A stretch of 64,000 bases of DNA from Pterobdella sp. o SKG-2022. Its lineage: Eukaryota > Annelida > Clitellata > Hirudinida > Piscicolidae. Of the stretch, positions 24,801-37,259 are shown one piece after another. The stretch spans positions 9,452,294 through 9,516,293 of the forward strand of contig OZ038321.1 of assembly GCA_964035795.1 (NCBI GenBank), read 5' to 3'. The stretch's first letter is position 1. Each line of letters begins with the position of its first letter. A program made the position numbers and the translations under genes. A model generated the notes under the pieces. That model had not been told where the DNA came from and did no database searches. It saw nothing but the letters and a program-made list of their open reading frames with translations.

Positions 24801-27800
24801 AATGGTTTTTGATTGTGCAAATGAGCGATTTGTTTTGAGCAATAACTACCTTAACTACAAAAACTTTGTTAACGAAAAGCTTTGTATTTAATAAAATTAC
24901 TTTTAGTGTTCAACTAATTTGCAGTATTTACTTTAGCTAAAGAAGATTATTATGTTACCTAAACCTGATTGTGAGAAACGGTCAGTTGCAAATAGTATAA
25001 ATAAAATTTCAAACAGGAGACTTGAAATGATGCTTAGAAATTGTTATTAATTTCGAATGATGGGTTTAGTCGCGTTAATGAACTAGATGAGGTCTTTTTC
25101 GAATCTAATGTTTTTCCAGCTTAGAAACTTTTTGGAAATAAAAAAGGTTAAGTTTGTATTATGTTTCATGCTGGCATATTAGAATCATGGGTTGTATTCT
25201 ATAGGTTTAGTATGCAAAACAATCATACGTATGAACTTTGACTTGCACACAAATATATTTTAATTCGACTCTCTCAAGAGACCAATTAAGACGCAACTCA
25301 GTGCCAAACGAAATAAAATCCGTAGAATGAGAGGAACACAGCTCAAACTCAACACCAACATTAAGTGTTTTTTTGAGACAACAGCTTTTGGGTCATATTA
25401 TTAAATTGGTTAAGAAGTAAATATTCAATGGATAGGTTATGCTTAAAGGAAACGTTAAAGTCATTGGTGTATGATGGTTTGGTCATGTAAGGAGGAGGAA
25501 TAAAATTATTTAAAAGAATAAAATGGTGTCAGAAATTATTAAAGTTGATTTTAAAAAAAGGATGCTTCATATAGGTAAAAATGGAGATAAAAAATATACA
25601 AAATTGGAAATAATTGTGAATGAAATAAATCTGGTCACCGTAGAAATTGTGGAGATTAAACCAGATTGAAAATTTTGGTATCTATTTTTTATTTGATCAA
25701 GAAATCATCTGAAATGTTCTTTATTCGAAAGTTAATCCATAAAACAGAAATTTTTGCTTTGGTCACCAAGCTAATATTTTAAATCCTCAGGTTTAACTTC
25801 GATAAAAATTGTATAGTATAAGCACTTAATATTAAAGCCATTTTAATCATAATTTTTTTTTCATCATATAAGTTATATATTGTATACGATGTACAAATCA
25901 GTATGCATCAAATAATTTCAAAGGACGGTGGAGCTCATTTGGCAGTTGTGGATGAAGCGAATGATCATGTGTTGTCGTTGTGGCAATGGGAGAAAGCACA
26001 TAAAATTCTTGATACTAAGGTTTAATGAATAGTTTATACATTGTGTGAGTAATCTACTTTTTTATTTAAAAACTTCATGCTTATTTTACATTTCATAAGT
26101 CTTTCTGTTGAAATCTTTGTGTCTGTAACCAACAGAGCTCAGGGGATGCAGTTTTCTTCGTTGACTTCAACCCTTTAGATCACAACCTTATAGTCACTTG
26201 TGGTAAAAGTCACATCAACTTTTGGACCAGGGATGCTAATAGTATTGCGAAGAAAACTGGAATTTTCGAGGTACGCGGCTTGTTAGAATATGATTTGATT
26301 ATATTTAATATATTATATACTTTTTATTACTTTTATCTGAATAAAATGAACAGAAGCTGGAGAAGCCAAAGTTTGTGACAAGTTTGGCATTTAGTGAAAA
26401 TGGTGATGTGCTGACAGGGGATTCGAACGGCAACATCCATGTGTGGTTGAAAGGTGAATAGCCTAATAATATGCAGAATACGTGAATTAAACGGATATGT
26501 AAGCACGAATATAAATTACCAAAAATATTAAACAAGATTTAAAATGGACCGCCTTACCAAAGCCTCAGCGTTGCCACAAACAATGGCCAGTGAGACCTTC
26601 TCCAACATCCACTTAGCTTCTTTGGAATCATTCTAAGTTTTAGAAAATAATATTTTTGAGTCCCAAAAAAAAGATTAGGCGTATCACTTGATAGTTCTAG
26701 AGGCCTTTAGAGCTATTGAGATGAAAATGTAGTTGACCGCGAGATCTGTCTGCATATAATATCGCTGAATCTGTTTGTTGAGAAAGTCGTCTAGGATTGG
26801 CCGCTGCCTGTACCAAGTTGGATAGCGAAAAGAAGTGCGAACAGGTAGCGTCCCTCTAAGGCATTTACCCGCTTGGCTAATTTCTGTCATCTTGGTCAAA
26901 ACCTGTGTGTTTCAACTTGCTTGAAACTCATGTTTTGTCAGAGGCACGTTTGACTACTTTTAAAGACAATTGTTTGGAATGCAATTCAAGGAAGGGAGAT
27001 ATTTCGATCTTAAATGTTTAGTCGTCTAGCAGCCTGACCGATGAAGAATTCAATTTATTCGTCACTGAAGTGAGTTTATGAGACTGAAAAAATAGGCGCG
27101 AGGTTGATAATGTTTTGTGCTTGTCTTTGAGACGAGACTCTTGGTTTTGTACCAGTTGCATTGTTTTTTTGAAATCCGCTTTTTGCACAGACTTTTACAT
27201 CCTTTCTTTGATCATTTGTGTTATTAAGAATATCTGTAATATTGGTCAACAAGCGTGAAGAAAGATTTGTATGATTGCATATTGATCGCATCATTGCTTA
27301 TTTGATTGCTTTATTAATATGGTATTACATGTGACACCGTTGTGAAGGAAGCAATAAAGTGCATCAAGTGATGGCAGGGGCTCACGAAGGAGGCGTCTTT
27401 TGCATTTGTTGTCTCAACTCTGGGCTTTTGGTGTCTGGAGGCAAGGATAGAAAGCTGCTGTCATGGAAAAGAGAGGAGGATACTTATACCAAAATTGGAG
27501 ACCCCCATGAGGTGCTGTTGTATTCAAAAAGGAATATAATTTAATTTTTTTATAAATTATTTATATTCAATTCATAATTATATTTCTATTTAAATTTACG
27601 TTAAGAAATTGACAATTCCATTTATATTTTATTTCTTGATAGTTAAAGCTTCAGTTCTGTTCGTTTTTTTAATTAAATAAATATGGACTCATAAATTTAA
27701 CAGCAGAAAAATAAGTTTTTGAATAAAGAAAACTATAGCAAAAATTATTTGAATGATTAAGAATATCATGAAATGAACAGTTGTCGGAGAATGAAGGATC

Positions 27801-30800
27801 AATCAGGCAAATAACTGAATTGCCAGAAGGAGCTTTGGTTGTTGGTACCACAAAAAATAATATCCTCGTTGGCAGTTTGCATGCAGAGCTGTCATACATA
27901 GTGCAGGTGAGTTGCTTGGTGAGGCGTCTTCAGCCTCTCACCTTGAACCTGTCATCATCTTCATTTAACGCTTTCATTTTATTTAATAAAATGCATCTTT
28001 TAGTTTAGAATAAGTTAGATTGAATAAAAAAGGTAGGTTATATTTTTAGAGTTGGTTGGACGACCAATGCATATTCAAGTCATTTTTTTGCTGTACTTTT
28101 TAAAATTCAATTCATTTCATTTTTTTCCAACCGTAAAGATATGAAATATACAGATATTTTATGTTCAGTTTTAATAACTTGACAATGCTGGTATGGAAAA
28201 TTGTTATAATATTTCATTGTATGGGGACATTACTTGAGTGATGAACTTTGCAGGGCCATGTAGAAGAAACATGGGGCTTGGAGGGACACCCGTGCCTGCA
28301 GCAGTTTGTGACATGTGGCAATGATAAAATGGTGCAAGTGTGGAGTTCTGATCAACACAAAGTGATACGTTCTAAAGATATGCCGGTGAAGTCATTCATT
28401 ATTTTTATTTTTTTTCCACAATTATATGCATTACTTTTAGAATTTCGCCGTTTTTTATGTTTCATGAATATATTTTTGTTTTAAGCATCGGCTTTAAACT
28501 GCATCCAAGTTGGCGTCTATAGTCAAAGGCTGCTTTGTTGTTATAACGTGGATCTCAATAGTATACGGTATTAGGTATCGACTGACCTATATTCCTGTAT
28601 TGTTGTCATTTGGCTTGGAGGGCGATCTTAGTTAACAACGAAAGGCGAACTGCTTAAATGTGGGAACGAAAAATTTCGAATTCGATAATTTCGAGTTAGA
28701 AGTTAACTCAGACTGACAGTCTATAAAAATTTGACCCAATTAAGATGGTTTGTTAAAATGATTATATAATAGTATCAATAAGATAGGCCAACTGCTGTCA
28801 AACCCAGCCACTGAGACATGTATAGAAATATAATATAATATAGTTAATAAAAATAATATATTTTTTTATATTTTTGGTTCTTATACTTTTATAAATTTCC
28901 ATGTTGATATAGGAGGCTTGTCACACGTTGTGCTTGCATCCCGAAGGTAAATTATTAGTGGTGACAAGCACCACAAGCAAATGGTATGCGCTACAACTAC
29001 AATCACTGGAGATTATAGGCACCTACTCCGATGCTTCAGAACGCGTAGAATGTGCCAAGTTTTCTCCTGGTTGGTATCATTTTCTTCTTATCTAGATGAG
29101 CTTAAATTATTTTTTGTTTCAATCTATGGAGATAATTAGCAAGCTACTAAGGTTTCATCTCGCTATACTAATGACTGCTAGATTCACCCCATTTACAAAA
29201 AATATTTTTCAATTTTTAATATACCTTATTTCATTTTTTTCTATTTAAAGCATTATTTACTTAATATATTTAATAACTTAATAACTCCAGAAACGTTCAT
29301 TTTTCAGTTAAACCTTCGGTCTACTTTTTTTTTGAATCATCTATTTCAAAATTAAATTTTTTTTAAATACCTTCCTACCCATTACATAACCAAACCATTT
29401 CACACTTTTAGCTATAGCCTATGTTTCTAGCGTTTTTCTCAAACCTAACCTATCAATGAAATATTGAAACCTATCCGATAACTTTATCCCGCAAAATGTA
29501 TTTTTTTTCAGAATATAAAACTCATTTTATTTAAGAGACCAATTCTCACTCACTTATAACATTGCTGATCTAAAACAGCTTGCACAAACTCGCTTTTAGA
29601 AAATGAAATATTGCCACATTCTTTAAGCTTTGTCGATTCTGCTCTCTTTCCTATAGTTACCGTTTCTTCGTAATTTTCGCTAGAATCGTTTTTACATCCC
29701 AAGTACAGAAAAGAATTCACTGTCCCAACACCACCGCATCAAGATTCTACAGTTTTTGTGATAAAGTCTATGCTACTTTACTTTTCAGACTTATGAAATC
29801 CTTAGCTAGCTTTGCGGAAAATTTTAATTTTTGCACATCTAGAAGTGATTCAAAAATTGTATTGAAAACATTTGTGAGTTAGACATCACTCGCTTACTGC
29901 CAACTCCACATGAGTATAATTTATTTTTTTGGCTTTTTTTATACTTAACTACTTATCTTGATTATAGTCCGCGAGATATAATTTTCAAACCCTTCTCTTC
30001 AAAAATTTCTTTTCCAAATTTTCAAATCTTTTTTTATATGAAAGATTTCTCACTTAAATTTGACATGATGTCACTTGAAAGAGCTTTGCCATTTGCATAT
30101 AAAATTATAGGTATCGAATTTTTTCTTGAATTTTCTTTTATAACATCAATCGTTATTGAAAATAGTAATGGCGACATAACAAACCTCTGATCCACACTGA
30201 CTCACTAAAAACTCTTCAGATATATCATTCCCAACCCTTACACGAGTTTTAGTTCCATCATAAATGCTCATTACCGTCTGAACTAAAAGCGCTGAGAAAC
30301 TTTTATCGTTAATTCTATTTTTGGCATCATATCAAACGAATTCTCTAAGTCAACAAAACAAATACTTAAATTTTTAATTTTATCTTCTTACTCCTTCTGA
30401 AGCCCTTTTAAAACATGCAAGACAAGTCTCATCTGTCCTAAATCCAAACTAGGTTTTATAAATAGTAACCACATTCTTTAACATTCTTTCAAATACTTTT
30501 CAATAATTTTTATTCCATTTTCAATAATTTCATTTCTTTTTACGAACCACAGTCTCTCACGTTCAATTTTTTCTATAGTAGGATTATGACGCTAGATTTC
30601 CATTCTGTGGGCATGCCTACACCATCCAGTATATTTTGACCTAAATTTCTTAATACATCAAATCCCACCTGTCCATTGGCTTTAATCATCTCAACACTGA
30701 TCTCTGAGAGATCCGAGGTTTTGCTATTTTTCGACATTTATATAGGCATTACCGGTCCTTCATTAGGAAAAGCATCAGATGTTTCATTTTTCACATTCAA

Positions 30801-33800
30801 TATAATTCTTATGAAATCTTTCCATTTTTTTCTTTATGCCAGCCAAGCCATCTTTTTCTCTTATACGCTTTCTTTCTTTTTCATCCAACCTCTCCTTTTT
30901 CTTAATAAAAGAAATTTATACGCATTAATAGGTTTTTGATGAAATTTTTTTTGATATCTTTCTCCTTTCTCTTCCTTCATATTTGGCTCGTCTTTTCATA
31001 TATTATTCTTTCATAAACTTTTTTTTCAAAAAAATGTTTTCAAATCTTATTTTTGAAATAGCTTTTTTAACTTTTTCATTCCAGCACCAAGTATTTCTTT
31101 TCTTCGTCTTACTTTTTCTTGAATAGCAAATCCATCACAAGCTTTCAAACCCCCATTTTTGATGGAGTTTCATATATCGTGATCATTCTTTTTAAACATT
31201 TCTTTAACTTTATTTGAAAACCTTCACAATGTTCTCCAAATGTCTAACCCGTTTTTTTTAAATTGACGTTTTAGGTCTTATTTTTTTACACTTTCATCAT
31301 TTAAATCTATACTCAACACTTTCTTTTAATATTCACCTAAAATTTATTTTCAAATGTTTTATAACCTTTCTTCATTCTATCATTCCACGCAAAATTTTTT
31401 TCCGTCTGTTTACACATTATATGCTACACCGTTGTATGCTACTTTTATGCTATTTTTCAAACATTTTTATTCTTTTTGTTACCTCCATGTTCCGCCGTGT
31501 AAGTTAGGAACGTACCCTATTTTCATTATCAGGCTGTTAATGTTGGTCCTAGAATATTTTTTTTGAATATAAATAACTTGTTCTAGGAACCTAGCTTGAT
31601 GAGAACAGACTGATGAAACAGTCTGTGCGGGGTTTTCTAAAAATATTATTTAGAAACAAGATAAAGCTTATAATCCCAATGGATTACTGAAAGACAGGGA
31701 AGGGTTGTTTGGATTTTTACCCTGAAAGGGTGGCAGTCCCACCAACTAGCATGCCTAAACTCTAGGTGCTTTTTAATTTTATGCCCTGGACAGGTTCCTT
31801 TTAAACGTCATGTTCAGGAACGTCCGACATATCATCACCATCGATTTACGTTCGTTCCCATGCTAGCATGGGTTGAACATGAAAACAATTTATCTTGAAT
31901 ATACGTTATGTTTCGAGGGGTCAAATTTTCAATAGTTACCTATTTACCCCTCTTGTTTCAAACTATAACTACAGTCATGAGAATTATGTTTGTTTCAAAA
32001 GTTTCATGTTTTTTTCACAGTATAATTCTTTTTCCAAGTGAACAAGCAGTTAAGGGCTTTTTGACAATTCACATGGTCCAACACCTCGCTGTTGTTTCCT
32101 TATTACATCCTATCGGTCATGGGCTTAACGTTAAACTGCACCGAATTTAGCGCCGGAAATTTAAGGCCTTTTTTCTATTCTAACCTGCATAACAGTAGCA
32201 GATACCGATAAACTGATATTCTGGTGTTGTTGTCATTTGTCTTTGCGGATGATCTTTTTTTTGACAATGACAAAGAAAACTGTTCAATTTAAGGAACGGC
32301 AGATCTAGAATTCAAAAAATTTAAGTTGGGCGTTAACTCGGCTGGCGGTCTTTAAAAATTTGTCCCAGATAAATGGCTTATTTCATATATTACGCTATTG
32401 TATCTATAATTCATGTCAACTGCTGTTAACTTCAGTTACCGGGACATGTACAGCAGTATAATCTAATTAAATTTATTTTATTTATATTCCATGGATTTCA
32501 TCATTCATAATGACCTTCTGTGCTCTTCAAACTACCATCCATCTCCCCTAGTTTTTCATCATAATTTTCAGCGAATTTATTAAAATTATCTTGATTATCT
32601 TCTCAGATGGAAATATGTTGGCATGTGGCTCAAGAGATAATTCCATATACATATATTCTCTGCAAGAAAGTAAATTCCAAAAAGTTGCAAAACTTTCGGT
32701 TGGTTCAAGTAAATTTATTTTTTTTAATTCGTGTTATTTTACTCTATTATCAAAATGTTTAAAATAAATTATTACGGTTTTTCGGACTTGGATAGTATAA
32801 TAAAATCGACGACTTTTCCAGGGACATTCTAGTTTCATTCTGCATATTGACTGGTCACAAGATGCTCAGTATCTGCAAAGCAATTCTGGAGACTATGAAC
32901 TACTTTTCTGTTAGACATTTTTTGATTTCATGCTTGTGAATGATGTTAATTTGAAATCTTTTTTAGTTATATTTTTGTTCATAATGTTTCATAAAACTGA
33001 ATTGTTTTTATCTCAATGTTATTTTCATCAATGTATCGCTCTTCTCACTCTTTCAACCCTTGCAATTTTTATCAGGTCTTGCATAAAATTTTTCATTCAT
33101 TGTGCCAACATTCCATTCAAGCAATTTAAGAATGTCTGTAGATTTTGATGAAGGTAGGTAATGTCTATAGATCGGCACAGTCTCTACCATGCAAGTTACC
33201 TTAGTCGTAGATTCTAGTGCGTTGGCATAATCAATGGTAGGCAAATCCTTTATTCAAATTTTTTATGGTTTTTACTCTCACTAATATTAATTCGTAGCAG
33301 AAAAAAACTTTGATTTTTGACAATTATAGATATTATCCAAGCCTTAAGAACTCCATTTTCAAATTGACGTTATTTCGGCTTGCTATTTGATTCAGTTTTT
33401 TTTTTGCTCAGTGATTGTTATAGAAAATTTTCAATTATAAAGATTTTTAAATAAATGGAATTTTTTCTGTTAATAAATATTTAATTATGAAATTTTGTAA
33501 AACATTAGTTTAAGTTGTATAAACACGGCATGAACAGGGAACATGGGCACATTCAAGCAGGTTCTCAGTGCATCAAGTGTCCGTGATGTTGCATGGAACA
33601 CTACCACGTGCACCTTGTCCTTCGCTGCTTGTGGTCAGTCATATTTATGTGATCCAACATTATATCAATCCACTTATTATTTTTTGTCTGTATTCAGTCA
33701 TAGCAGTCATTCTTTATTTGAAAAAGTTTGAATTTTGGCGTTATGGTAAATTATTTCAAACCAATTCACCTTTTAAGATCTATTTATTTTTGTGAAAATT

Positions 33801-36584
33801 AAATCTTTGAGATTCTTTACATTTTTGTTTCATAGTATTTGTATTTTTCATTTGATTCAGTTCTTAATTGTTATAGCTTGATACATTTAATTATTTTGGT
33901 TCAAGTTTATTCTACATAATTCATTGAAAATTTAGGTGTAAAATGTTTTTTTTTTATGGATTAAAATGGTTTTTATTTAAGATATATGTTTAAAAAAACA
34001 TGATCTTTTCATAAATCACTCACTTGGAGTTTAATGTTGTTATCAAAATGACAAAAAGGGCAATAAATGATATTGAAAGTGATTTCACTATTAATAAAGC
34101 TGACTCAAAAAAAGAACAACTTGAAAAAACTGTATCAAGTAATTTACACGAAGCAAAAAATTATGATGAATTAGAAAAAATTATTTTTGGAGATGAAGAT
34201 GGCTTTGAAGAAGGATAACTTTATCAGTTCTAACCAGAAAAAAATAAAACTAAAGTCTATATTAAATGAAAAAAAAAGCAAAGTGGAAAGATGAAGATGA
34301 TGAAGAGTTTTTTAAAAACCATAAAGTTGAGCAGCCTACAGAGGCCACTTCCAAAGAGGATAGTGAAGAAGACTATGAGGAAAAAGAAGACTCTGATGAA
34401 GAAGATGAAGATGACAATGTGGCATGGCAAACAGGAAATTACATTTCAAAGACAGTGCAACTTCCACCTCGTACCATCCAACATCATCACTGTCTCCACA
34501 TAAATCTATCCTATGCTGCTAATGGGAAAGTGAGAGTGTTGGAGATGATGAGTAGAGACCAGATTGCTTTGGTGGGAGGCACTTCATTGCAGCTTTTCAA
34601 GATTGGAGGAAAAAAGATTTTCAATGACCAGATTAAACCGCATACCTTAGCCACTGAGAAGTTTCCAGTTTGTAAAGCAAAGTTTGTGTGCCATGAACCC
34701 CAGGTTTTAGCTGGTTCAATGTATCCAAGCTTTGTCACTTATGATTTGGTCGCTTCCAAAGTTGTCAAGCATTCTATCAAAGACATAGAATATTCTTGGA
34801 ACTCAAAAGTTTTCGAAACGTCCCCTGACGACAAGTATGTGGCTGTAGTCGGCAAGTCAGGCGCTGTAAACATACTTAATTCTCAGACAAAAGGCTGGTT
34901 GCACACATTGAAAGGGTAGGCCGAAAGCACCGAAGCTTTGGGCTTTTCTGCAGATTCGTCTAAACTCTACTTGCATGGAGATAGTGGAGTGGTGCATATA
35001 TGGTGTTTGAGAACAAATGAGCGCATTGGTCGTTTCCAAGATGAAGGAACGCATCAAGGCTTCTGTATCTGCATAAGTCCATGCGGCAACTTTCTTGCCA
35101 CTGGTTGTACTTCAGGCATTGTAAATTTGTACGACACTAAAAAACTTGAGACTTCAATAAATACCGCTAAAAAATATGAAATGCCATCTCCGAAGCCGTT
35201 AAAATCTGTTCAGAACCTGGTCAGTGCATGCACCAGCCTCTCATTCAATCCCTCTTCAGAGATGCTCGCTATGGCTTCCAACTACAACTAAAATTCAAAA
35301 AAACTTTTGCACATCAATTCACTGTCAGTTTTCTCGAACTTTCCAGACCCAACGAGAAAATTAGGGATGGAGTATTCGACCACTTTCAGCCCTGTGGGTG
35401 GTGGTTATTTGGCTTTTGGGAATCACAAAGGAATGGCACATCTCGTCAGGTTTAAACATTACTCAAGCTATTGACGAGAGAAACTCAGCAATATTGCAAG
35501 AAGTAAAAAATTATTTTGATTGACTGAATGGAATTAGGGTACTTAAATAAATCATATGAAATCTCAAAAAAAAAATGTAATTTTCTATATTAAGTCGGTC
35601 AAATTCAATCAGTTGGAAACGTTTTCAAAATGCTATAAAATGTTATAGTGCTGACAGATTGACTAAAACTCAGGCATTTGGCCGGATGGAGCTGATGGCA
35701 CAGACGTCAATGCATGCAGTCGCTCCCATGACAGTCGTTTTGTCGCTTCAGCCGATGATTTCGGAAAAGTTAATCTTTTCAACTACCCTTGTTTTCATCC
35801 AAAGGTCTGAGGTTTAAATGAATAAATTGCATAAATACATGTCTATTTAAATTAATTTTTTATTCAAATTTTTATATTAATCATCTTTATTTACTGAAAA
35901 GCTAAGCTTTGTAGCTTGTGCATATTAAAAAAATTATTGATTCATGCACAACCTGAGTTTCGAAATTTCTTGCAGCTATATTTATAATCTTGACATCTGG
36001 TCATGACGTATGTCTTGAGCATGACGTTAAACTGCATCTAACTTAGCATCTCCAACTTGAGATTGCTTTTTTGTTATAACCTGGATAACAGTAGACTTCG
36101 GTAGCAGGTATAGACAAACCGATATTCTGGTATCGTTGTCATTTAGCTTGGCGGATGATCTTTCTCTTTGTTGACAAGAGCAAAGCAAACTGCTAAGTAT
36201 GGGAACGGCGGATCTTGAATTTGATAATTTCAAGTTGGACGTTAGCTCAGGCTGGCAGTCTAGGAAATTTTATTTTAAATAAAAAGGTCTTATTTATACA
36301 TTACTATTTTAGTATCAATAATCTAGGCAGACTGCTGTCAACCCCAGTTACTGGAACATGAACAGCAGTATAATCTATTTGGATTAATCAATAAAAATAT
36401 ATATATTTGAAATTTTTTTTGCAACATTGAAAATGTTTAAACCCTTCATACACAGAGTGCGGGCAAGGCTTACACAGGACATAGTAGTCATGTGACCAAC
36501 GTGAAATTTTTGCAAGGAGACGAAAAATTAGTTTCAATTGGAGGGAAAGATGCTTCTGTGTTGCAGTGGAAACTCATAAATTGA
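18881..36584 (+). CDS. EML: EML-family microtubule-associated protein
   Basis: Exons: 18906-19049 (or from ATG 18881), 19229-19394, about 21318-21447, 21891-22040, 23291-23363, 24168-24269, 25924-26019, 26136-26270, 26354-26453, 27348-27511, 27781-27906, 28254-28385, 28913-29069, 32607-32698, 32822-32909, 33538-33633, 35674-35804 and 36456-36584 (TGA). Domains: an N-terminal trimerising coiled coil (DRVEELEKKVKAQDDEF), a Ser/Lys-rich basic linker, the HELP motif (KIFIKGRPLTFYAP, then YRGKDCRKN), and two WD40 propellers through GIWPDGADGTDVNA to GGKDASVLQWKLIN. EML1-4 proteins bind microtubules through the coiled coil and linker; the HELP-WD region forms the tandem propeller. Length and order match EML1-4 without their C-terminal tail. 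Phases agree at every junction except 19394/21318, where an exon is probably missing from my model. Which paralogue this is cannot be decided here. Confidence 0.9.
18906..19049 (+). CDS. EML: EML exon: N-terminal coiled coil
   Basis: Heptads (LVDRVEELEKKVKAQ, LKSALSEAIRRLNQLEN) align with the EML trimerisation helix. The acceptor is cttag at 18901-18905. The donor GTTTGA at 19050 leaves one base, which completes TCG with the next exon. If unspliced, the frame runs into TAA at 19061. An in-frame ATG at 18881 lies upstream of the acceptor, so it is open whether this is the first coding exon or an internal one. Confidence 0.75.
19917..20277 (+). repeat. Dispersed repeat family A, copy A2
   Basis: Opens ttacccccatgttccgccg and closes gtcacgcccagggct, in an EML intron. 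It is the best-preserved copy together with A1. Confidence 0.75.
20281..20895 (-). mobile_element. LINE 3' fragment with (AAG)n tail
   Basis: The minus strand reads FTYLGDVYDSDGDLSAAV, then VYESCMRSVMLYAVET, MLRIVTKKG, a rearranged ISRLKW, and GRGRPKKTWAECVKKDL near 20450. These are the post-RT blocks of RTE-like LINEs. The lower-coordinate end is a run of CTT on the plus strand (20281-20304), the expected position of a 3' microsatellite tail for a minus-strand insert. It lies immediately after repeat A2, antisense to EML. Confidence 0.75.
21318..21447 (+). CDS. EML: EML exon: HELP motif
   Basis: Encodes DGIVKIFIKGRPLTFYAP, followed after a short gap by KEKLLLEWV. The motif continues across the GTATGT donor into YGYRGKDCRKN of exon 21891-22040. 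HELP packs against the first propeller in known EML structures. The 5' edge is uncertain: the aaag acceptor gives a frame that does not fit the previous exon as read. Confidence 0.85.
22131..22305 (+). mobile_element. tRNA-derived SINE
   Basis: ggctcgtatagctcaactgg resembles a tRNA A box, and 50 bases on ggttcaatctc matches the B box (GGTTCRANYCC). Unrelated body sequence follows, then gaaaagcgctttataaat, a tail widespread in animal SINEs. No cloverleaf with acceptor pairing was evident, so this is not a functional tRNA gene. EML intron. Confidence 0.65.
22292..22885. repeat. Foldback element split by repeat B
   Basis: The left arm (22296-22385, cgtttatttcttagaaaatg then aaaactaaaattttt) is inverted at 22795-22885 (aaaattttagttttt then cattttctaagaaataaacg). 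Between the arms sits repeat B1 in minus orientation. Confidence 0.55.
22422..22790 (-). repeat. Dispersed repeat family B, copy B1
   Basis: Shares blocks with 32108-32465, 36009-36380 and 44005-44580: gacaacgatatcagaatatc, gccttgccgttgtcaac, cgttcccacacttgggcag and gtgcagtttaaagtcatgcc. The hairpin end faces left here. Confidence 0.7.
22893..23160. repeat. Foldback (MITE-like) element, near-palindrome
   Basis: tacatacgatgtc occurs near the left end and, as an inverted arm, near the right end (gatacatacgatgtctct). The inner arms atatcaac..ttaacgtc..attta and tagcaaaaatagct are inverted around a centre at 23040 with gttagtgctaac, a perfect dyad. Non-coding. Confidence 0.6.
23562..23776 (+). 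repeat. Diverged repeat family A, copy A5 (3' part)
   Basis: Retains ttattttggaaagacaa, the fixed end attatgcccaggacg and several blocks between. The 5' third is missing. Confidence 0.5.
24379..24585. repeat. Foldback (MITE-like) element
   Basis: The left arm agaacatcgattcgaggaat, ttaataaattta and ctataattttcgg is inverted at 24490-24585 (ccgaaaactata, tgtattaaaattcctc). Inner arms: acattagcat and atgctaatgt. The left arm also matches the insert at 44100-44299. Confidence 0.6.
26454..27347. other. EML intron, no identifiable gene
   Basis: Slightly GC-richer than its surroundings, with short minus-strand ORFs (26684-26899, 27076-27294) that match no family I recognise. Possibly an old DNA-transposon remnant, but nothing supports that directly. 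Confidence 0.3.
28486..28830 (+). repeat. Dispersed repeat family B, copy B2
   Basis: Blocks gctttaaactgcatccaagt, tgttataacgtgg and gggaacgaaaaatt. The terminal hairpin is damaged (aactgctgtcaaacccag with its partner arm lost). Confidence 0.6.
29300..31330 (-). mobile_element. RTE-type LINE, strongly decayed
   Basis: The minus strand retains RT blocks in order: EISVEMIKANGQVG and MPTEWKSSVI near 30650, FVDLE near 30340 and VMSIYDGTKTRVRVGND near 30250. A segment near 30050 (FENLEKKFLKRRV) corresponds to the post-YADD region. Stops and shifts occur throughout. It fills most of the EML intron 29070-32606, antisense to the gene. Confidence 0.6.
31474..31828 (+). repeat. Dispersed repeat family A, copy A3
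   Basis: Starts gttacctccatgttccgccg and ends cgtcatgttcagga. A short unrelated module, atcatcaccatcg followed by cccatgctagcatggg, follows directly (31836-31873). Confidence 0.7.
32108..32465 (+). repeat. Dispersed repeat family B, copy B3
   Basis: Starts tcatgggcttaacgttaaac and ends in the hairpin aactgctgttaact, then gacatgtacagcagtataat. Confidence 0.7.
34024..35575 (+). pseudogene. UTP18: Processed UTP18 pseudogene in an EML intron
   Basis: Resembles UTP18, the WD40 protein of the U3 snoRNP (small-subunit processome) needed for 18S rRNA maturation. It is intronless from about 34048. An acidic N-terminal region (YDELEKIIFGDEDG, KWKDEDDEEF) leads into TGNYISKTVQLPPRTI, DEGTHQGFCICIS, LVSACTSLSFNPSSEMLAMA and the C-terminal SPVGGGYLAFGNHKG, where family members end in a similar LALGNEKGKA..YRLHHYSDF. 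Damage: frame shifts near 34205 and 34275, TAG at 34917-34919 and TAA at 35289-35291, the last three segments sharing one frame. AATAAA at 35546 precedes a run of ten A at 35566. No target duplication was found. It lies wholly between EML exons 33538-33633 and 35674-35804, same strand. Confidence 0.88.
36009..36380 (+). repeat. Dispersed repeat family B, copy B4
   Basis: A well-preserved copy in the last EML intron. Starts tgagcatgacgttaaactgc, contains tcgttgtcatttagcttggc, and ends with actgctgtcaaccccagtta then aacagcagtataatc. Confidence 0.75.
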
Positions 36585-37259
36585 TGGTTAAAAGCTGAGT
36601 TTGCCATTTATGTAGAATCAAGCTACAAACAAGAGCTTATATATTCATACCGGTATGTATAAATATTTGAACTCAAGTGTTACATGCCATGAGTTTGTAG
36701 ATTAATAAATCTTTTTTGGGGATTTCATATATTTTAAGCCTAATTTGCTCTAAATATTTTCATCACATTTAACTAATATTTTTGGACTAGTAGCCTGTAT
36801 CTTCGAAAGTTTTGAGTGTATTAAAGTTTCTAGTCTTAAAAAGCTTTATCTCAGACTATTAGCATTTTTACTATCAAAGCTGTTTATACATTCAATGGTT
36901 GAGTAACCTTATACCACAATCAAGTAATTTAATTCAAATTTTAAATAGTTTGAAATAAATAAAAACTTTAAATCATGTTTGGAACATTTTACCTGTTTCA
37001 CATTTTCATGTTAGTAGTTTTTTGAAAATAATTTTTTCGCTTGATGTTGATGATTAGCTGCTTCATTGTTATAATTAATCATTTGAATAAAATTTCTCTC
37101 AATTTTTTATTCACAAAAGTCTATTACTGAGTGTTTTTATAATAATCAGTCAAATGTTCAAGATGAATTAAATAACCATAAGGTGACAATAGAAAAAATT
37201 AATTTACATTCATTGAGTCATAGCTTAAAATTGAAACATTTTATTCAGAAATAAAAAAC

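Noticed and set aside
33053..33244. Minus-strand ORF with LLEWNVGTMNEK, vaguely like a LINE endonuclease start
   Set aside because: Too short, no downstream endonuclease motifs.
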